DNA of 64,000 bases from Sphingomonas flavalba (lineage in GTDB: Bacteria; Pseudomonadota; Alphaproteobacteria; Sphingomonadales; Sphingomonadaceae), in contig NZ_SPHY01000009.1 of NCBI RefSeq assembly GCF_004796535.1, positions 1-64,000 on the forward strand, written 5' to 3'. The position numbers and the translations under genes are program-made. The stretch's first letter is position 1. Every line of letters starts with the position of its first letter. The notes below the pieces were generated by a model. It was given only the letters and a program-made list of their open reading frames with translations, searched no databases and was not told the origin of the DNA. Below are positions 27,547 to 36,172 of this stretch, one piece after another.

Positions 27547-27575
27547 TTGCATTTGCGCGGGCTGCCCGCTATGCG
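27547..27575 (+). promoter_or_regulatory. Candidate rplY promoter
   Basis: TTGCAT (27547-27552), 17-bp spacer, TATGCG (27570-27575), 75 bp before the rplY start. The -35 context CTTGCATTTGCG is identical to that of the diverging rpsB promoter. Confidence 0.5.
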
Positions 27576-27649
27576 CCCGCCATCCGCGCCATGGTCATCC
27601 CTGGAGGCATGGCGGGATTGTTCAAACCCAAGCGAATTGGAGACATGCG

Positions 27650-28300
27650 ATGAGCGATGTGCTGACGCTGTCGGCCGAGACGCGCGACCGGGCTGGCAAG
27701 GGAGCCTCCCGGGCCCTGCGCAATTCCGGCCGCGTCCCTGCCGTGATCTACGGCGACAAGCAGGAACCGACCCCGATCCACGTTGAGGAGCGGGCCTTGA
27801 TGAAGCTGCTGCATACCGGCTTCTTCATGAACTCGCTGGTCATGGTCGAAGCCGGCGGCAAGACCATCCGCACCCTGCCGAAGGACGTCCAGTTCCACCC
27901 GGTCACCGACCGGCCGCTGCATGTCGACTTCCTGCGCGTCTCGGCGAACGCCAAGGTCACCGTCGCGGTGCCGGTGCGCTTCATCAACGAAGACAAGGCG
28001 CCGGGCATCAAGCGCGGCGGCGTGCTGAACGTCGTCCGCCACGAGCTGGAACTGGCCTGCGACGCGGCGCGTATCCCGGATGAGGTCATCATCGACCTGA
28101 CCGGGCGCGATGTCGGCGATTCGATCCACATCTCGCACGTCACCCTGCCGGAAGGCGCGACCCCGACGATCGACGACCGCGATTTCACCATTGCCACCGT
28201 CGTCGCCCCGTCGGCGCTGAAGTCGTCCGAAGGCGACAATGAAGAGGAAGCGCCCGCCGCCGGCGACGTTCCCGCCGCCAAGCAGTCGGACGGCGAATAG
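27650..28300 (+). CDS. rplY: 50S ribosomal protein L25 (general stress protein Ctc type)
   Basis: 216-aa two-domain L25/TL5/Ctc protein that binds 5S rRNA. The 5S-binding domain (about 1-95) has [20 protein letters not shown] and [14 protein letters not shown]; the C-terminal beta domain (about 96-185) has [15 protein letters not shown]-like [19 protein letters not shown]. An acidic tail ends the protein. The open frame runs back into the transposase, but the ATG at 27650 is the normal start. It is first in a unit with pth. Confidence 0.96.
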   Translation: MSDVLTLSAETRDRAGKGASRALRNSGRVPAVIYGDKQEPTPIHVEERALMKLLHTGFFMNSLVMVEAGGKTIRTLPKDVQFHPVTDRPLHVDFLRVSANAKVTVAVPVRFINEDKAPGIKRGGVLNVVRHELELACDAARIPDEVIIDLTGRDVGDSIHISHVTLPEGATPTIDDRDFTIATVVAPSALKSSEGDNEEEAPAAGDVPAAKQSDGE

Positions 28301-28318
28301 CATCCGACACCTGATGAT

Positions 28319-28346
28319 CGCCGCCCCGGCACCTGCCGGGGCGGCG
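28319..28346 (+). terminator. Perfect 12-bp hairpin between rplY and pth
   Basis: Positions 28319-28330 pair with 28335-28346 around the loop ACCT. The stem is almost all G-C and no U-tract follows. It ends 3 nt before the pth ribosome site, so it may be an intercistronic attenuator rather than a terminator. Confidence 0.5.
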
Positions 28347-28363
28347 ACAGGAAGGCGTTGACC

Positions 28364-28933
28364 ATGCAAATATGGGTCGGTCTCGGCAACCCGGGCGCCC
28401 AATATGCGCTGAACCGCCACAATATCGGCTTCATGGCGATCGACGCGATCGAAGCTGTCGCCGGCTTCCCGCCGCCGCGCACCCGGTTTCAGGGCTGGGC
28501 GACCGAAGGCCGCGTCGGCGCCGAAAAGCTGCTGCTGCTGAAGCCGGCGACCTTCATGAACGAAAGCGGTCGTTCCGTCGGCGAGGCGCTGCGCTTCTAC
28601 AAGCTCGACATCGGCGCCCTCACCGTTTTCCATGACGAACTTGACCTCGCGCCGTTCAAGGTCAAAGTGAAGACCGGCGGCGGCACTGCCGGGCATAATG
28701 GCCTGCGCTCGATCGAGGCGCATGTCGGCGACGGCTTCCGCCGCGTCCGCCTCGGCATCGGCCACCCCGGTCACAGGGACCGGGTGACGCCCTATGTCCT
28801 CGGCAATTTCGCCAAGGCGGAGATGGACCCGCTCGCCGACATGCTCGGTGCCGTCGCGGCGGAGGCGGAATGGCTGGCGCAGGGTGACGACGCGCGGTTC
28901 ATGAACGCTGTCGCGCTACGGCTGCAGGGCTAG
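28364..28933 (+). CDS. pth: Peptidyl-tRNA hydrolase
   Basis: 189-aa enzyme that frees tRNAs from stalled peptidyl-tRNA. VGLGNPGAQYALNRHNIGF holds N10 and the catalytic H19; FMNESGRSVG, HDELDLAPFK and GGGTAGHNGLRS complete the active site. Start at 28364 has GAAGG 8 nt upstream; an in-frame TTG at 28358 is too close to it. Confidence 0.97.
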   Translation: MQIWVGLGNPGAQYALNRHNIGFMAIDAIEAVAGFPPPRTRFQGWATEGRVGAEKLLLLKPATFMNESGRSVGEALRFYKLDIGALTVFHDELDLAPFKVKVKTGGGTAGHNGLRSIEAHVGDGFRRVRLGIGHPGHRDRVTPYVLGNFAKAEMDPLADMLGAVAAEAEWLAQGDDARFMNAVALRLQG

Positions 28934-28973
28934 TCCCGTCGCAGCCGGCGCCCGGGCAGACGAAGGAGAAAGG

Positions 28974-29522
28974 ATGCCCCGCTTGTCCCCCATCGTTGTG
29001 CTCGCCGTCGGATCGGTGCTGGCGCTTGCCGCTTGCCAGCGCAGCACACCGCCAGCCGAGCAGACCGCGAACGCTGCCGTCCCCGCCGACGCGCCGCCCA
29101 CCCCGACGCCAACCCCTAGCGCCACCGCCACCGCCACCGCAACCGCAACCGCCACCGTAGTGAAGCCAGTCGCCACGCCGACAACGGCGGACAGCACGCC
29201 GGTCGACGGCACCATCCGCAACGCCGCGGAGCGCAACACGTCCGACACCAAGCATATCGGCGGCGTCCCACGCGCGGAGGGCGACATGGATCGCGGCGCC
29301 AACCGCCGCGCGCTGCCATCCACCGGCAAGCCGGTCCCCCCGGTCGAGCGGCGCGCCATCACCCCGGACGATGCCGACCGCAAGCTACCCGCCGCACGCG
29401 TGCCCGGCCGTGGCGAGGCGGGTGGCAAGCAGCCGGAAGCCGACAACCGCCCGCCGGTGGCGACGCCAAGCAATCCGCCGCGCCTTCCGCGTCCGCGGAT
29501 CACGGAAACGCCGCGCAACTGA
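28974..29522 (+). CDS. Low-complexity lipoprotein of unknown function
   Basis: 182-aa predicted lipoprotein: signal MPRLSPIVVLAVGSVLALAAC with lipobox LAAC and the acylated Cys at 21. Mature N-terminus is Pro/Ala/Thr-rich with a TATATATATAT-type run coded by ACCGCC repeats (around 29121-29160). The rest is hydrophilic and Arg/Pro-rich with no recognisable domain. AAGGAG lies upstream of the ATG. It may be a spacer-like envelope protein; function unknown. Confidence 0.7.
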   Translation: MPRLSPIVVLAVGSVLALAACQRSTPPAEQTANAAVPADAPPTPTPTPSATATATATATATVVKPVATPTTADSTPVDGTIRNAAERNTSDTKHIGGVPRAEGDMDRGANRRALPSTGKPVPPVERRAITPDDADRKLPAARVPGRGEAGGKQPEADNRPPVATPSNPPRLPRPRITETPRN

Positions 29523-29608
29523 TGCGGCGCGGACTGGTCTTGCACGCCTGATCGGCCTATCTGGCCGCCATCACGCCGCCGGGCGGCGGCACTATCACGG
29601 GATTTCTC

Positions 29609-30709
29609 ATGGGCTTCCGCTGCGGTATCGTCGGCCTTCCGAATGTCGGAAAGTCAACGCTTTTCAATGCACTGACAGAAACGGCGGCGGCGCAGGCGGC
29701 GAATTATCCGTTCTGCACCATCGAACCGAATGTTGGCCAGGTCGCGGTGCCCGATCCTCGCCTCGCCCGGCTTGCCGCGATCTCCGGCTCGGCGAAGATC
29801 ATCGAAACCCAGCTTGCCTTCGTCGACATCGCCGGGCTGGTGCGCGGCGCGTCGAAGGGCGAAGGACTGGGCAACCAGTTCCTCGCCAACATCCGCGAGG
29901 TCGACGCTATCGTCCATGTCCTGCGCTGCTTCGAGGACGGCGACGTCACCCATGTCGAGGGTCGGGTCGACCCGATCGCCGATGCCGAGACAGTCGAGAC
30001 CGAACTGATGCTCGCCGACCTTGAAAGCCTTGAAAAGCGCGTGCCCAACCTGGTCAAGAAGGCGCAGCAGGGCGACAAGGAGGCGAAGACCGCCGCCTCC
30101 GTGCTCGGGCAGGCGCTCGATCTGCTGCGCGCCGGCAAGCCCGCCCGGCTGACCGCGCCGCGCGATGCCGACGAGCAGCGCTGCTTCGAACAGGCGCAAC
30201 TGCTGACCGCCAAGCCGGTGCTTTACGTCTGCAACGTCGACGAAGCGCACGCCGCCGACGGCAATGCCCTGTCCGCCCGCGTATTCGACAAGGCGAAGGC
30301 GGAAGGGGCGGAAGCCGTCGTCGTTTCCGCCGCGATCGAGGCGGAGATCGCGACGATGCCGGCCGAGGACCGCGCCGACTTCCTCGTCGACCTCGGCCTT
30401 GCCGAAACCGGCCTCGCCCGCGTCATCCGCGCCGGCTATGCACTGCTCCACCTGATCACCTTCTTCACCGTCGGCCCGAAGGAAGCACGCGCCTGGACGG
30501 TCGAGAACGGCGCGAAGGCGCCGCAGGCCGCCGGCGTCATCCATAGTGATTTCGAGCGCGGCTTCATCCGCGCCGAAACCATTGCCTATGCCGATTATAT
30601 TGCCTGCAACGGCGAGAACGGCGCGCGCGACGCGGGCAAGCAGCGCGCCGAAGGCAAGGATTACGTCGTCCAGGACGGCGACGTGCTGCTGTTCCGCTTC
30701 AACGTATAG
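29609..30709 (+). CDS. ychF: Redox-regulated ATPase YchF
   Basis: 366-aa Obg-like P-loop protein that hydrolyses ATP and binds ribosomes. Walker A GLPNVGKS is at residues 9-16, then FVDIAGLVRGASKGEGLGN (G3 region), and a C-terminal TGS domain (about 280-363; FTVGPKEARAWT, ending VQDGDVLLFRFNV). It is followed 10 bp later by rppH. Confidence 0.97.
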   Translation: MGFRCGIVGLPNVGKSTLFNALTETAAAQAANYPFCTIEPNVGQVAVPDPRLARLAAISGSAKIIETQLAFVDIAGLVRGASKGEGLGNQFLANIREVDAIVHVLRCFEDGDVTHVEGRVDPIADAETVETELMLADLESLEKRVPNLVKKAQQGDKEAKTAASVLGQALDLLRAGKPARLTAPRDADEQRCFEQAQLLTAKPVLYVCNVDEAHAADGNALSARVFDKAKAEGAEAVVVSAAIEAEIATMPAEDRADFLVDLGLAETGLARVIRAGYALLHLITFFTVGPKEARAWTVENGAKAPQAAGVIHSDFERGFIRAETIAYADYIACNGENGARDAGKQRAEGKDYVVQDGDVLLFRFNV

Positions 30710-30719
30710 GCCCTTGCCG

Positions 30720-31193
30720 ATGATCGACCGCCCTCTGCTCTATCGCCCCGCCGTCGGCATCATGCTGCTCAACCCGGTCGGCCGTGTCTTCGTCGGCCAG
30801 CGGCTCGATAACGAGCTGGAGGCCTGGCAGATGCCGCAGGGCGGGATCGACGACGGCGAGGGCGCCGAGGCGGCGGCGCTGCGTGAGTTGAACGAGGAAA
30901 CCGGCATCACGCCGCGCCATGTCGACTTGGTCGCCCGCCACCGGGAGGAGCTGTTCTACGACTTGCCGGAGGATCTGGCCGGCAAGCTGTGGAAGGGCCG
31001 CTGGCGGGGGCAGCGGCAGGTCTGGTTCCTCGCCCGCTTCACCGGCACCGACACCGATGTGAACATCGCCACTCCGCATCCGGAGTTCCGCGCCTGGAAA
31101 TGGGCGGAGCCGGAAGACTTGCCCACAATGATCGTTCCGTTCAAAAAGACGCTGTACGAGGATGTCCTGAAGGCGTTCCGTTCCCTCATCTGA
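30720..31193 (+). CDS. rppH: RNA pyrophosphohydrolase (Nudix)
   Basis: 157-aa Nudix hydrolase. YRPAVGIMLLNPVGRVFVG and WQMPQGGIDDGEGAEAAA lead into the Nudix box (about 41-63) with RELNEETGI. Family members remove the 5' pyrophosphate of mRNAs and trigger RNase E decay, and rne is about 7 kb away. The start at 30720 follows ychF by 10 bp; the frame is open upstream only as overlap with ychF. Confidence 0.92.
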   Translation: MIDRPLLYRPAVGIMLLNPVGRVFVGQRLDNELEAWQMPQGGIDDGEGAEAAALRELNEETGITPRHVDLVARHREELFYDLPEDLAGKLWKGRWRGQRQVWFLARFTGTDTDVNIATPHPEFRAWKWAEPEDLPTMIVPFKKTLYEDVLKAFRSLI

Positions 31194-31302
31194 GGGGGGT
31201 GTCCGAAATTCCGGCTGTCCCGGATGCGCGGCACCATCGTACCGGCAGGGCGCCGCCGGCGCACTGCCAGACGCACGCTGAGCCATGAGTATCGAGGAGC
31301 CG

Positions 31303-32202
31303 ATGCGTAGATTTGCCCCCGTCGCCGCCATTTGCGTGCTGCTGCATGCCCTGCCCGCCGCCGCCGCCAGTCTGCCCGAACCACTGCGCCAGATGCTCGA
31401 TGCAGCGCTCGCCTCCAACAGCGAGGGCGATATCGTCACCGTCGCCAAATACGTCCGCCTCGCCGCCCCCGATGCCGCTGATGAGGTCGACGCCCGCGTC
31501 ACCGCCTGGCGCGCAGCGCGCAGCGCCGCCCGCAAGGAACAGCTTGTCGAGGCCGGCCCGCTCGACCTGTGGAAGGGCCGCACCGACATCGGTGGCTTCC
31601 GCAACAGCGGCAACAGCAACGCCGCCGGCCTGTCCGCCGGACTGGATATCCGGCGCGAGGGGCTGGACTGGCGCCATCGTCTGCGCCTGCGCGCCGATTA
31701 TCAAGAGGACAAGGGCATCAAGACGCGGGAAGCCTACACCGCATCGTGGGAACCGAGCTACAAGGTCAACGAGCGCCTGTCTGTCGCCGGCGTCGCCCAG
31801 TACGAGCGCGATCCGTTCCTCGGCTACGATAGCCGCTACTCGGCCGCGCTCGGCATCGGCTACCGTGCCGTGTCGACACCGGCGCTGACCATCGACGTCA
31901 ACGCCGGCCCGGCCTTCCGCTTCACCAGTTTCATCGACGGCACGCGGGAGGACAGCCCGGCGGCGCGCGGATCGACCAGCATCGCGCTCAAATTATCGCG
32001 GACGTTGAAGCTGACCAACGACAGCGCCGCCTATTTCGACACGACCAACAACACCGTCGTCTCGACCAGTGCGCTCGATGCCAAGCTGATCGGCCCGCTG
32101 TCGGCGCGGCTGTCCTACAACCTGCAATACGAAGGCAACCCGCCGGCCGGCCGCAAGACGCTGGACACCCAGACACGCGCGTCACTGGTCTACGACTTCT
32201 AG
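31303..32202 (+). CDS. DUF481 family outer-membrane-type protein
   Basis: 299-aa exported protein with signal peptide MRRFAPVAAICVLLHALPAAAA. After an N-terminal helical section, DLWKGRTDIGGFRNSGNSNA marks the beginning of a DUF481 beta-barrel; alternating strands such as EAYTASWEPSYKVNERLSVA end with ASLVYDF, a typical terminal aromatic. DUF481 (YdiY-like) proteins are salt-induced outer-membrane proteins of unknown role. ATG 31303 has GAGGAG 3 nt upstream; ATG 31285 is an alternative. Confidence 0.85.
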   Translation: MRRFAPVAAICVLLHALPAAAASLPEPLRQMLDAALASNSEGDIVTVAKYVRLAAPDAADEVDARVTAWRAARSAARKEQLVEAGPLDLWKGRTDIGGFRNSGNSNAAGLSAGLDIRREGLDWRHRLRLRADYQEDKGIKTREAYTASWEPSYKVNERLSVAGVAQYERDPFLGYDSRYSAALGIGYRAVSTPALTIDVNAGPAFRFTSFIDGTREDSPAARGSTSIALKLSRTLKLTNDSAAYFDTTNNTVVSTSALDAKLIGPLSARLSYNLQYEGNPPAGRKTLDTQTRASLVYDF

Positions 32203-32267
32203 CGTCGGGCCTGGCGGCACCGACCGAACCGGCGCCGGCCTGCGCGCTGCGACGATCAAGGGGAAGC

Positions 32268-32341
32268 TGGATGCCCCGCGTGGATTCGAACCACGATTGA
32301 CGGAGTCAGAGTCCGTAGTCTTGCCGTTAGACGACGGGGCA
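32268..32341 (-). tRNA. tRNA-Gln (anticodon CTG)
   Basis: Minus-strand cloverleaf: acceptor TGCCCCG pairs with CGGGGCA, anticodon stem ACGGA/TCCGT encloses loop CTCTGAC (anticodon CUG, codon CAG), and the T arm has GTTCGAATC. CCA is encoded (complement of 32268-32270). Length is 74 nt. Confidence 0.97.
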
Positions 32342-32511
32342 CCGGAGGCGCGGCACTAACCCGCGGGTTTCAGCCGGTCAAGGGTCATGACCGGCCGATC
32401 GGGCGAAAGCTGTGGGGCGCGGCTTTCCCACCTTCGACAACCCCGCACACGGCACGAAAACGCCGCCGACCCGAAGGCCGGCGGCGCCCCTTGGTGACCC
32501 TATGGCCTCGC

Positions 32512-33030
32512 TTATGCGTAGGTGACGCGCACCTGCCGGCGGCTGCGCAGCGCACCGCCAACCAGGCCGAACCCGGCGATCAGCAGCGCCCAGGTCGCCG
32601 GCTCGGGAACGGCGGCCCCCGCCCCCTTGGTGTAGATGACCTTGCCGCCATAGCTCGCGTGGGACTGGGCGATGCCCTTGACCACCAGCGTCTGCTTGCC
32701 GGCGGTGACCGGCAGGTCGATCAGCGTGCGGAAGTCGATCGCGCCGTCCAGAATGACGTCGAACGGCGTCCCGTTCAGCGTCACGGAGGTGAACTGCAAC
32801 GCCGTACCGGTAAACCAGATGCCGGCCGAACCGATCGTGCTCGTCACCGAGCCATCGGCGACGGTGAACTCGTATTCGTCGGTGAACTGGCCGGTCGCCG
32901 GGTCCAGATTGCCGAACAGCCCGACGAAGGTGCCGAAGCCGATGGGCAGCAGATCGATCACGGTCGCCGCCTGGGCCGGCGCGGCGATCAGCGAGGCGGC
33001 AGCAGCGGTGGCGAGCAGAGAAAGTTTCAT
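32512..33030 (-). CDS. PEP-CTERM sorting domain protein
   Basis: 172-aa secreted protein. Signal peptide MKLSLLATAAAASLIAAPAQA leads into a compact beta-rich domain (TVIDLLPIGFGTFVGLFG), and the anchor is PEPATWALLIAGFGLVGG followed by ALRSRR. The sorting signal points to exosortase processing. AAGGGG lies 7 nt before the ATG. The body matches no named domain I recognise; FxDxY-type PEP-CTERM proteins (FxxPxxP, choice-of-anchor) are similar in layout. Confidence 0.85.
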   Translation of the reverse strand: MKLSLLATAAAASLIAAPAQAATVIDLLPIGFGTFVGLFGNLDPATGQFTDEYEFTVADGSVTSTIGSAGIWFTGTALQFTSVTLNGTPFDVILDGAIDFRTLIDLPVTAGKQTLVVKGIAQSHASYGGKVIYTKGAGAAVPEPATWALLIAGFGLVGGALRSRRQVRVTYA

Positions 33031-33281
33031 GAAATAACCCCTTGGATGGATACGGATGAACGATTCCCACTGTGCCTTTCCGGCGACGGAGCAATCAATC
33101 ATTAACCATGACGCAGAATTCACTGTTCCATTTCGGGACGTCCCTGAGCCTGTCGTTCGCCGCCGCTCACCCCGCATGCGCCGCCGGGATGCGCGCTTGC
33201 CGCTCGTCCCGCCACAGGATAACGTCGGGGCAAGTACCGGCGGCATTCCCGATCCGGATGAAACATAGATTGGCCCGATTA

Positions 33282-34334
33282 ATGGTGGATCCCTCCACTG
33301 CGGTGCCGCTGGGGGCCGACGACACCCGGCCCCGCAGGGCGCGTTCCATTCCTCCGGTGTCGTCGCATGATCGCCGCGCCTATGGCGCACTGGATCTCGG
33401 CACCAACAACTGCCGGCTGCTGATCGCGCGTCCCGCCGACGACGGCTTCGTCATCATCGACGCCTTTTCGCGGATCGTCCGGCTGGGCGAGGGGCTGGCC
33501 GGCAACGGGCGACTGTGCGACGCGGCGGTCGACCGCGCCGTCTCCGCGCTGTGCGTCTGCGGGGAAAAGCTGCGCCGCCGCCGCGTCCACATCGCCCGCT
33601 CGGTGGCGACGGAGGCATGCCGGCAGGCCAGCAACGGCGCCCAGTTCATCGAACGGGTCCGCCATGAAACCGGCATCGCCCTCGACATCATCTCGACCGA
33701 GGAAGAGGCGCGGCTGGCGATGCTCGGCTGCAGCGCGTTGCTCGAACCCGGCGAAGTGCCGGCGTTGATCTTCGATATCGGCGGCGGCTCGACGGAGCTG
33801 ATCCTGGTCGACACGACGGGGCCGCAGCCACGCACGGTCAACTGGTTCAGCGCCCCCTGGGGCGTGGTCTCGCTGACCGAGGTCGAACCGGTCGATCAGG
33901 CGGACGAGGCCGGGCGGATCGCCGCCTATGCGCGGATGCGGGCGCGGGTCGCCGACGCCTTTGCGCCGTTCGTGCCGCACCTGCCCGCCGTCGCCGCCGA
34001 TACTGCGCGGCTGCTCGGCACCAGCGGCACGGTCACCACCCTGGCCAGCGTCCACCTGCAATTGCCCAGCTACAACCGCCGCGCGGTCGACGGGCTGGTC
34101 GTGCCGGCGGAGGCGATGCGCGGGATAAGCCGGCAACTGGCGGCGCTGCCGGTCGCGGAACGAGCGCTGCTGCCCTGCATCGGCACCGAGCGCGCCGATC
34201 TGGTCGTCGCGGGTTGCGCGATATTGGAGGCGATATTGGACATGTTCCCGGCCGAACGGCTCTGCGTCGCCGATCGCGGCATCCGCGAAGGCATTTTGCG
34301 CACGCTGATGGCGCGCGACGGGCACGGCTGGTGA
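33282..34334 (+). CDS. Ppx/GppA family phosphatase
   Basis: 350-aa ASKHA-fold exopolyphosphatase or pppGpp phosphatase. Phosphate 1 motif GALDLGTNNCRLLIARP, phosphate 2 motif FDIGGGSTELILVD, and GTSGTVTTLASVHLQ are visible. The C-terminal HD-type domain of long Ppx enzymes is absent, as in short GppA-like forms. Start is uncertain: ATG 33282 was chosen, with 33258 as alternative and no clear ribosome site for either. It overlaps rlmE (GTGA). Confidence 0.9.
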   Translation: MVDPSTAVPLGADDTRPRRARSIPPVSSHDRRAYGALDLGTNNCRLLIARPADDGFVIIDAFSRIVRLGEGLAGNGRLCDAAVDRAVSALCVCGEKLRRRRVHIARSVATEACRQASNGAQFIERVRHETGIALDIISTEEEARLAMLGCSALLEPGEVPALIFDIGGGSTELILVDTTGPQPRTVNWFSAPWGVVSLTEVEPVDQADEAGRIAAYARMRARVADAFAPFVPHLPAVAADTARLLGTSGTVTTLASVHLQLPSYNRRAVDGLVVPAEAMRGISRQLAALPVAERALLPCIGTERADLVVAGCAILEAILDMFPAERLCVADRGIREGILRTLMARDGHGW

Positions 34335-35023
34335 GCCGCGGCCTTCCTCCTAGCGGTCACCAGCGGGTGCGCACCGCGCGTGGCCGCACCGCTGCCTCGA
34401 CCCGCTGGCTCGAGCGCCAACTGAACGACCCCTATGTCCGCAAGGCGAAGGCGGAAGGCTATCGCAGCCGCGCCGCATACAAGCTAATTGAGCTGGACGA
34501 GCGCTTCCGCCTGATCAAGGGCGCGAAGCGGGTGGTCGACCTTGGCGTTGCGCCGGGCGGCTGGAGCCAGGTCGTCCGCAAGCTCGCGCCGGGTGCGGCG
34601 GTCGTCGGCATCGATCTGCTGCCGACGGACCCGCTCGACGGCGTCACCCTGTTCCAGATGGATTTCACCGACGATCGCGCCCCGGAACGGTTGATCGAGG
34701 CGCTCGGCGGCGCGCCGGACCTGGTGCTGTCGGACATGGCGGCGAACACCGTCGGCCATGCCCAGACCGATCACCTGCGCACGATGGGCCTGGTCGAAAC
34801 GGCGGCGCAGTTCGCGGTCGACACGTTGCGCCCCGGCGGCGCGTTTGTCGCCAAGGTGCTGGCGGGCGGCGCCGACAATGCGCTGGTCGCCGAGCTGAAG
34901 CGCAATTTCGCAACGGTGAAGCACGCGAAACCCCCCGCCAGCCGCAAGGAATCGTCCGAATGGTACGTGATTGCCCAAGGCTTCAAGGGGCGGCCGGGCG
35001 ACACGGACAACGGCAACGCCTGA
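34331..35023 (+). CDS. rlmE: 23S rRNA 2'-O-methyltransferase RlmE (FtsJ/RrmJ)
   Basis: 230-aa SAM-dependent enzyme that methylates U2552 of 23S rRNA. The K-D-K-E tetrad is K51, D135 (LSDMAANT), K175 (FVAKVLAGG) and E210 (KESSEWY); the SAM loop is LGVAPGGWSQ (71-80). The GTG start overlaps the phosphatase stop; the frame is open upstream only within that gene. Confidence 0.95.
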   Translation: MSRGLPPSGHQRVRTARGRTAASTRWLERQLNDPYVRKAKAEGYRSRAAYKLIELDERFRLIKGAKRVVDLGVAPGGWSQVVRKLAPGAAVVGIDLLPTDPLDGVTLFQMDFTDDRAPERLIEALGGAPDLVLSDMAANTVGHAQTDHLRTMGLVETAAQFAVDTLRPGGAFVAKVLAGGADNALVAELKRNFATVKHAKPPASRKESSEWYVIAQGFKGRPGDTDNGNA

Positions 35024-35085
35024 CTGCCGATAACCGAACGTAAAGCCCTGATCGGGCATGCGGACGCGGGAAAGGAAATGCCCGC

Positions 35086-36159
35086 GTGCGGACCTGGCGC
35101 CTGGATCATGCCCCATTGATGCTGGCCGCCGCCTATATGGTCGTCGTCCTCGCCCTGTGCCGTCCGCAATTGCCCGCGCTGCTCCAATTCCTCGGCGGCT
35201 ATGCGCTGTCGCTCTGCTCGGTGTGGACGATGGTCGGGCTCTGCGTCCTGCTCGGCGCCACGGTCAGGGTGCAGCGAAGCGGCGGCGACGCATCCGCCTT
35301 CGCCATCGCCCGCCATTTCGCAGTGCGTAGCTGGGCGGCCGATCGCGGCCTGTCGGTGCTGGCGCCACTACTGACGGTGGTGGTGCTGCTGTGCAGCTAC
35401 AACATCTACAAGGCCTTCTACCTGCCGACAGCAGGCTTCTGGTTCGAAGGCTATGCCGACGCCGCCGACCGCCTGATGTTCGGCGCCGATGCCTGGCGCC
35501 TGACCCACGCCGCGCTGCCCAGCCCATGGGCGACGCAAGCCATCGACATGGCCTATCACGGCTGGTTCCTGCCGATGGTCGTCGGCGTCGCGCTTTGCTC
35601 CTTCGCACCGCCGCGGGCGCGCCTCCGCCAGCGCTATCTGCTCGCTTATGTACTGCTGTGGATCGTGCAGGGATCAATCCTCGCCTATCTGATGCCAGCG
35701 GCCGGCCCCTGCTTCTACGGCGCGTTTCAGGCCGATCCGGGCCGCTTCGCAGCATTGACCGGCCTGCTCGACGACCAGAACCGCTTTCTCCTCGCCCAGG
35801 GTGCGCCCGGGCTATACGCCCTCGTCTACCAACACGGCCTGCTGTCGCTTCATCATGCGCCGGAAATGGCGATGGGCGCCGGCATTTCCGCCATGCCGTC
35901 GATGCACAATGCGATGGCGGTGCTGTTCGCCTGCGCCGCCTGGACGTGCGACCGCCGGCTCGGCATCGCCGCCGCGCTCTACGCGCTGCTGATCTGGGTC
36001 GGCTCGGTCCATCTCGGTTGGCATTATGCGGCGGACGGCATCGTCGCGGCGGGGCTGACGCTTGTCACCTGGGCCGCCCTCGCCCGCCTGCCGGCGCCCC
36101 ACGCACCGGCGGCTATCAGACAGGCAGACGCAGTGTCGGGTCAGCCGGTCGCCGCCTGA
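35086..36159 (+). CDS. PAP2-superfamily membrane protein (Aur1/IPC-synthase-like)
   Basis: 357-aa polytopic membrane protein with about eight hydrophobic helices. Two PAP2 catalytic blocks are present: ISAMPSMHNAMAVLF (PSMH) and SVHLGWHYAADGIVA, the latter with HLGWHYxxDG as in the Aur1/inositol-phosphorylceramide-synthase branch. Such enzymes move phospho-headgroups onto ceramide or act as lipid phosphatases. In a sphingolipid-making bacterium a role in sphingolipid headgroup chemistry is attractive but unproven. GTG start with AAGGAA upstream. Confidence 0.8.
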   Translation: MRTWRLDHAPLMLAAAYMVVVLALCRPQLPALLQFLGGYALSLCSVWTMVGLCVLLGATVRVQRSGGDASAFAIARHFAVRSWAADRGLSVLAPLLTVVVLLCSYNIYKAFYLPTAGFWFEGYADAADRLMFGADAWRLTHAALPSPWATQAIDMAYHGWFLPMVVGVALCSFAPPRARLRQRYLLAYVLLWIVQGSILAYLMPAAGPCFYGAFQADPGRFAALTGLLDDQNRFLLAQGAPGLYALVYQHGLLSLHHAPEMAMGAGISAMPSMHNAMAVLFACAAWTCDRRLGIAAALYALLIWVGSVHLGWHYAADGIVAAGLTLVTWAALARLPAPHAPAAIRQADAVSGQPVAA

Positions 36160-36172
36160 TCCGGCACTCAGG

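Noticed and set aside
27236-27649. Upstream extension of the rplY frame
   Set aside because: It overlaps the transposase in another frame and crosses the transposon end; the normal L25 start is at 27650.
33126-33165. A stretch resembling another sphingomonad repeat (GTCCCTGAGCCTGTCGTTCG)
   Set aside because: Only one degenerate arm is visible and no inverted partner lies nearby, so I could not support it as a repeat.
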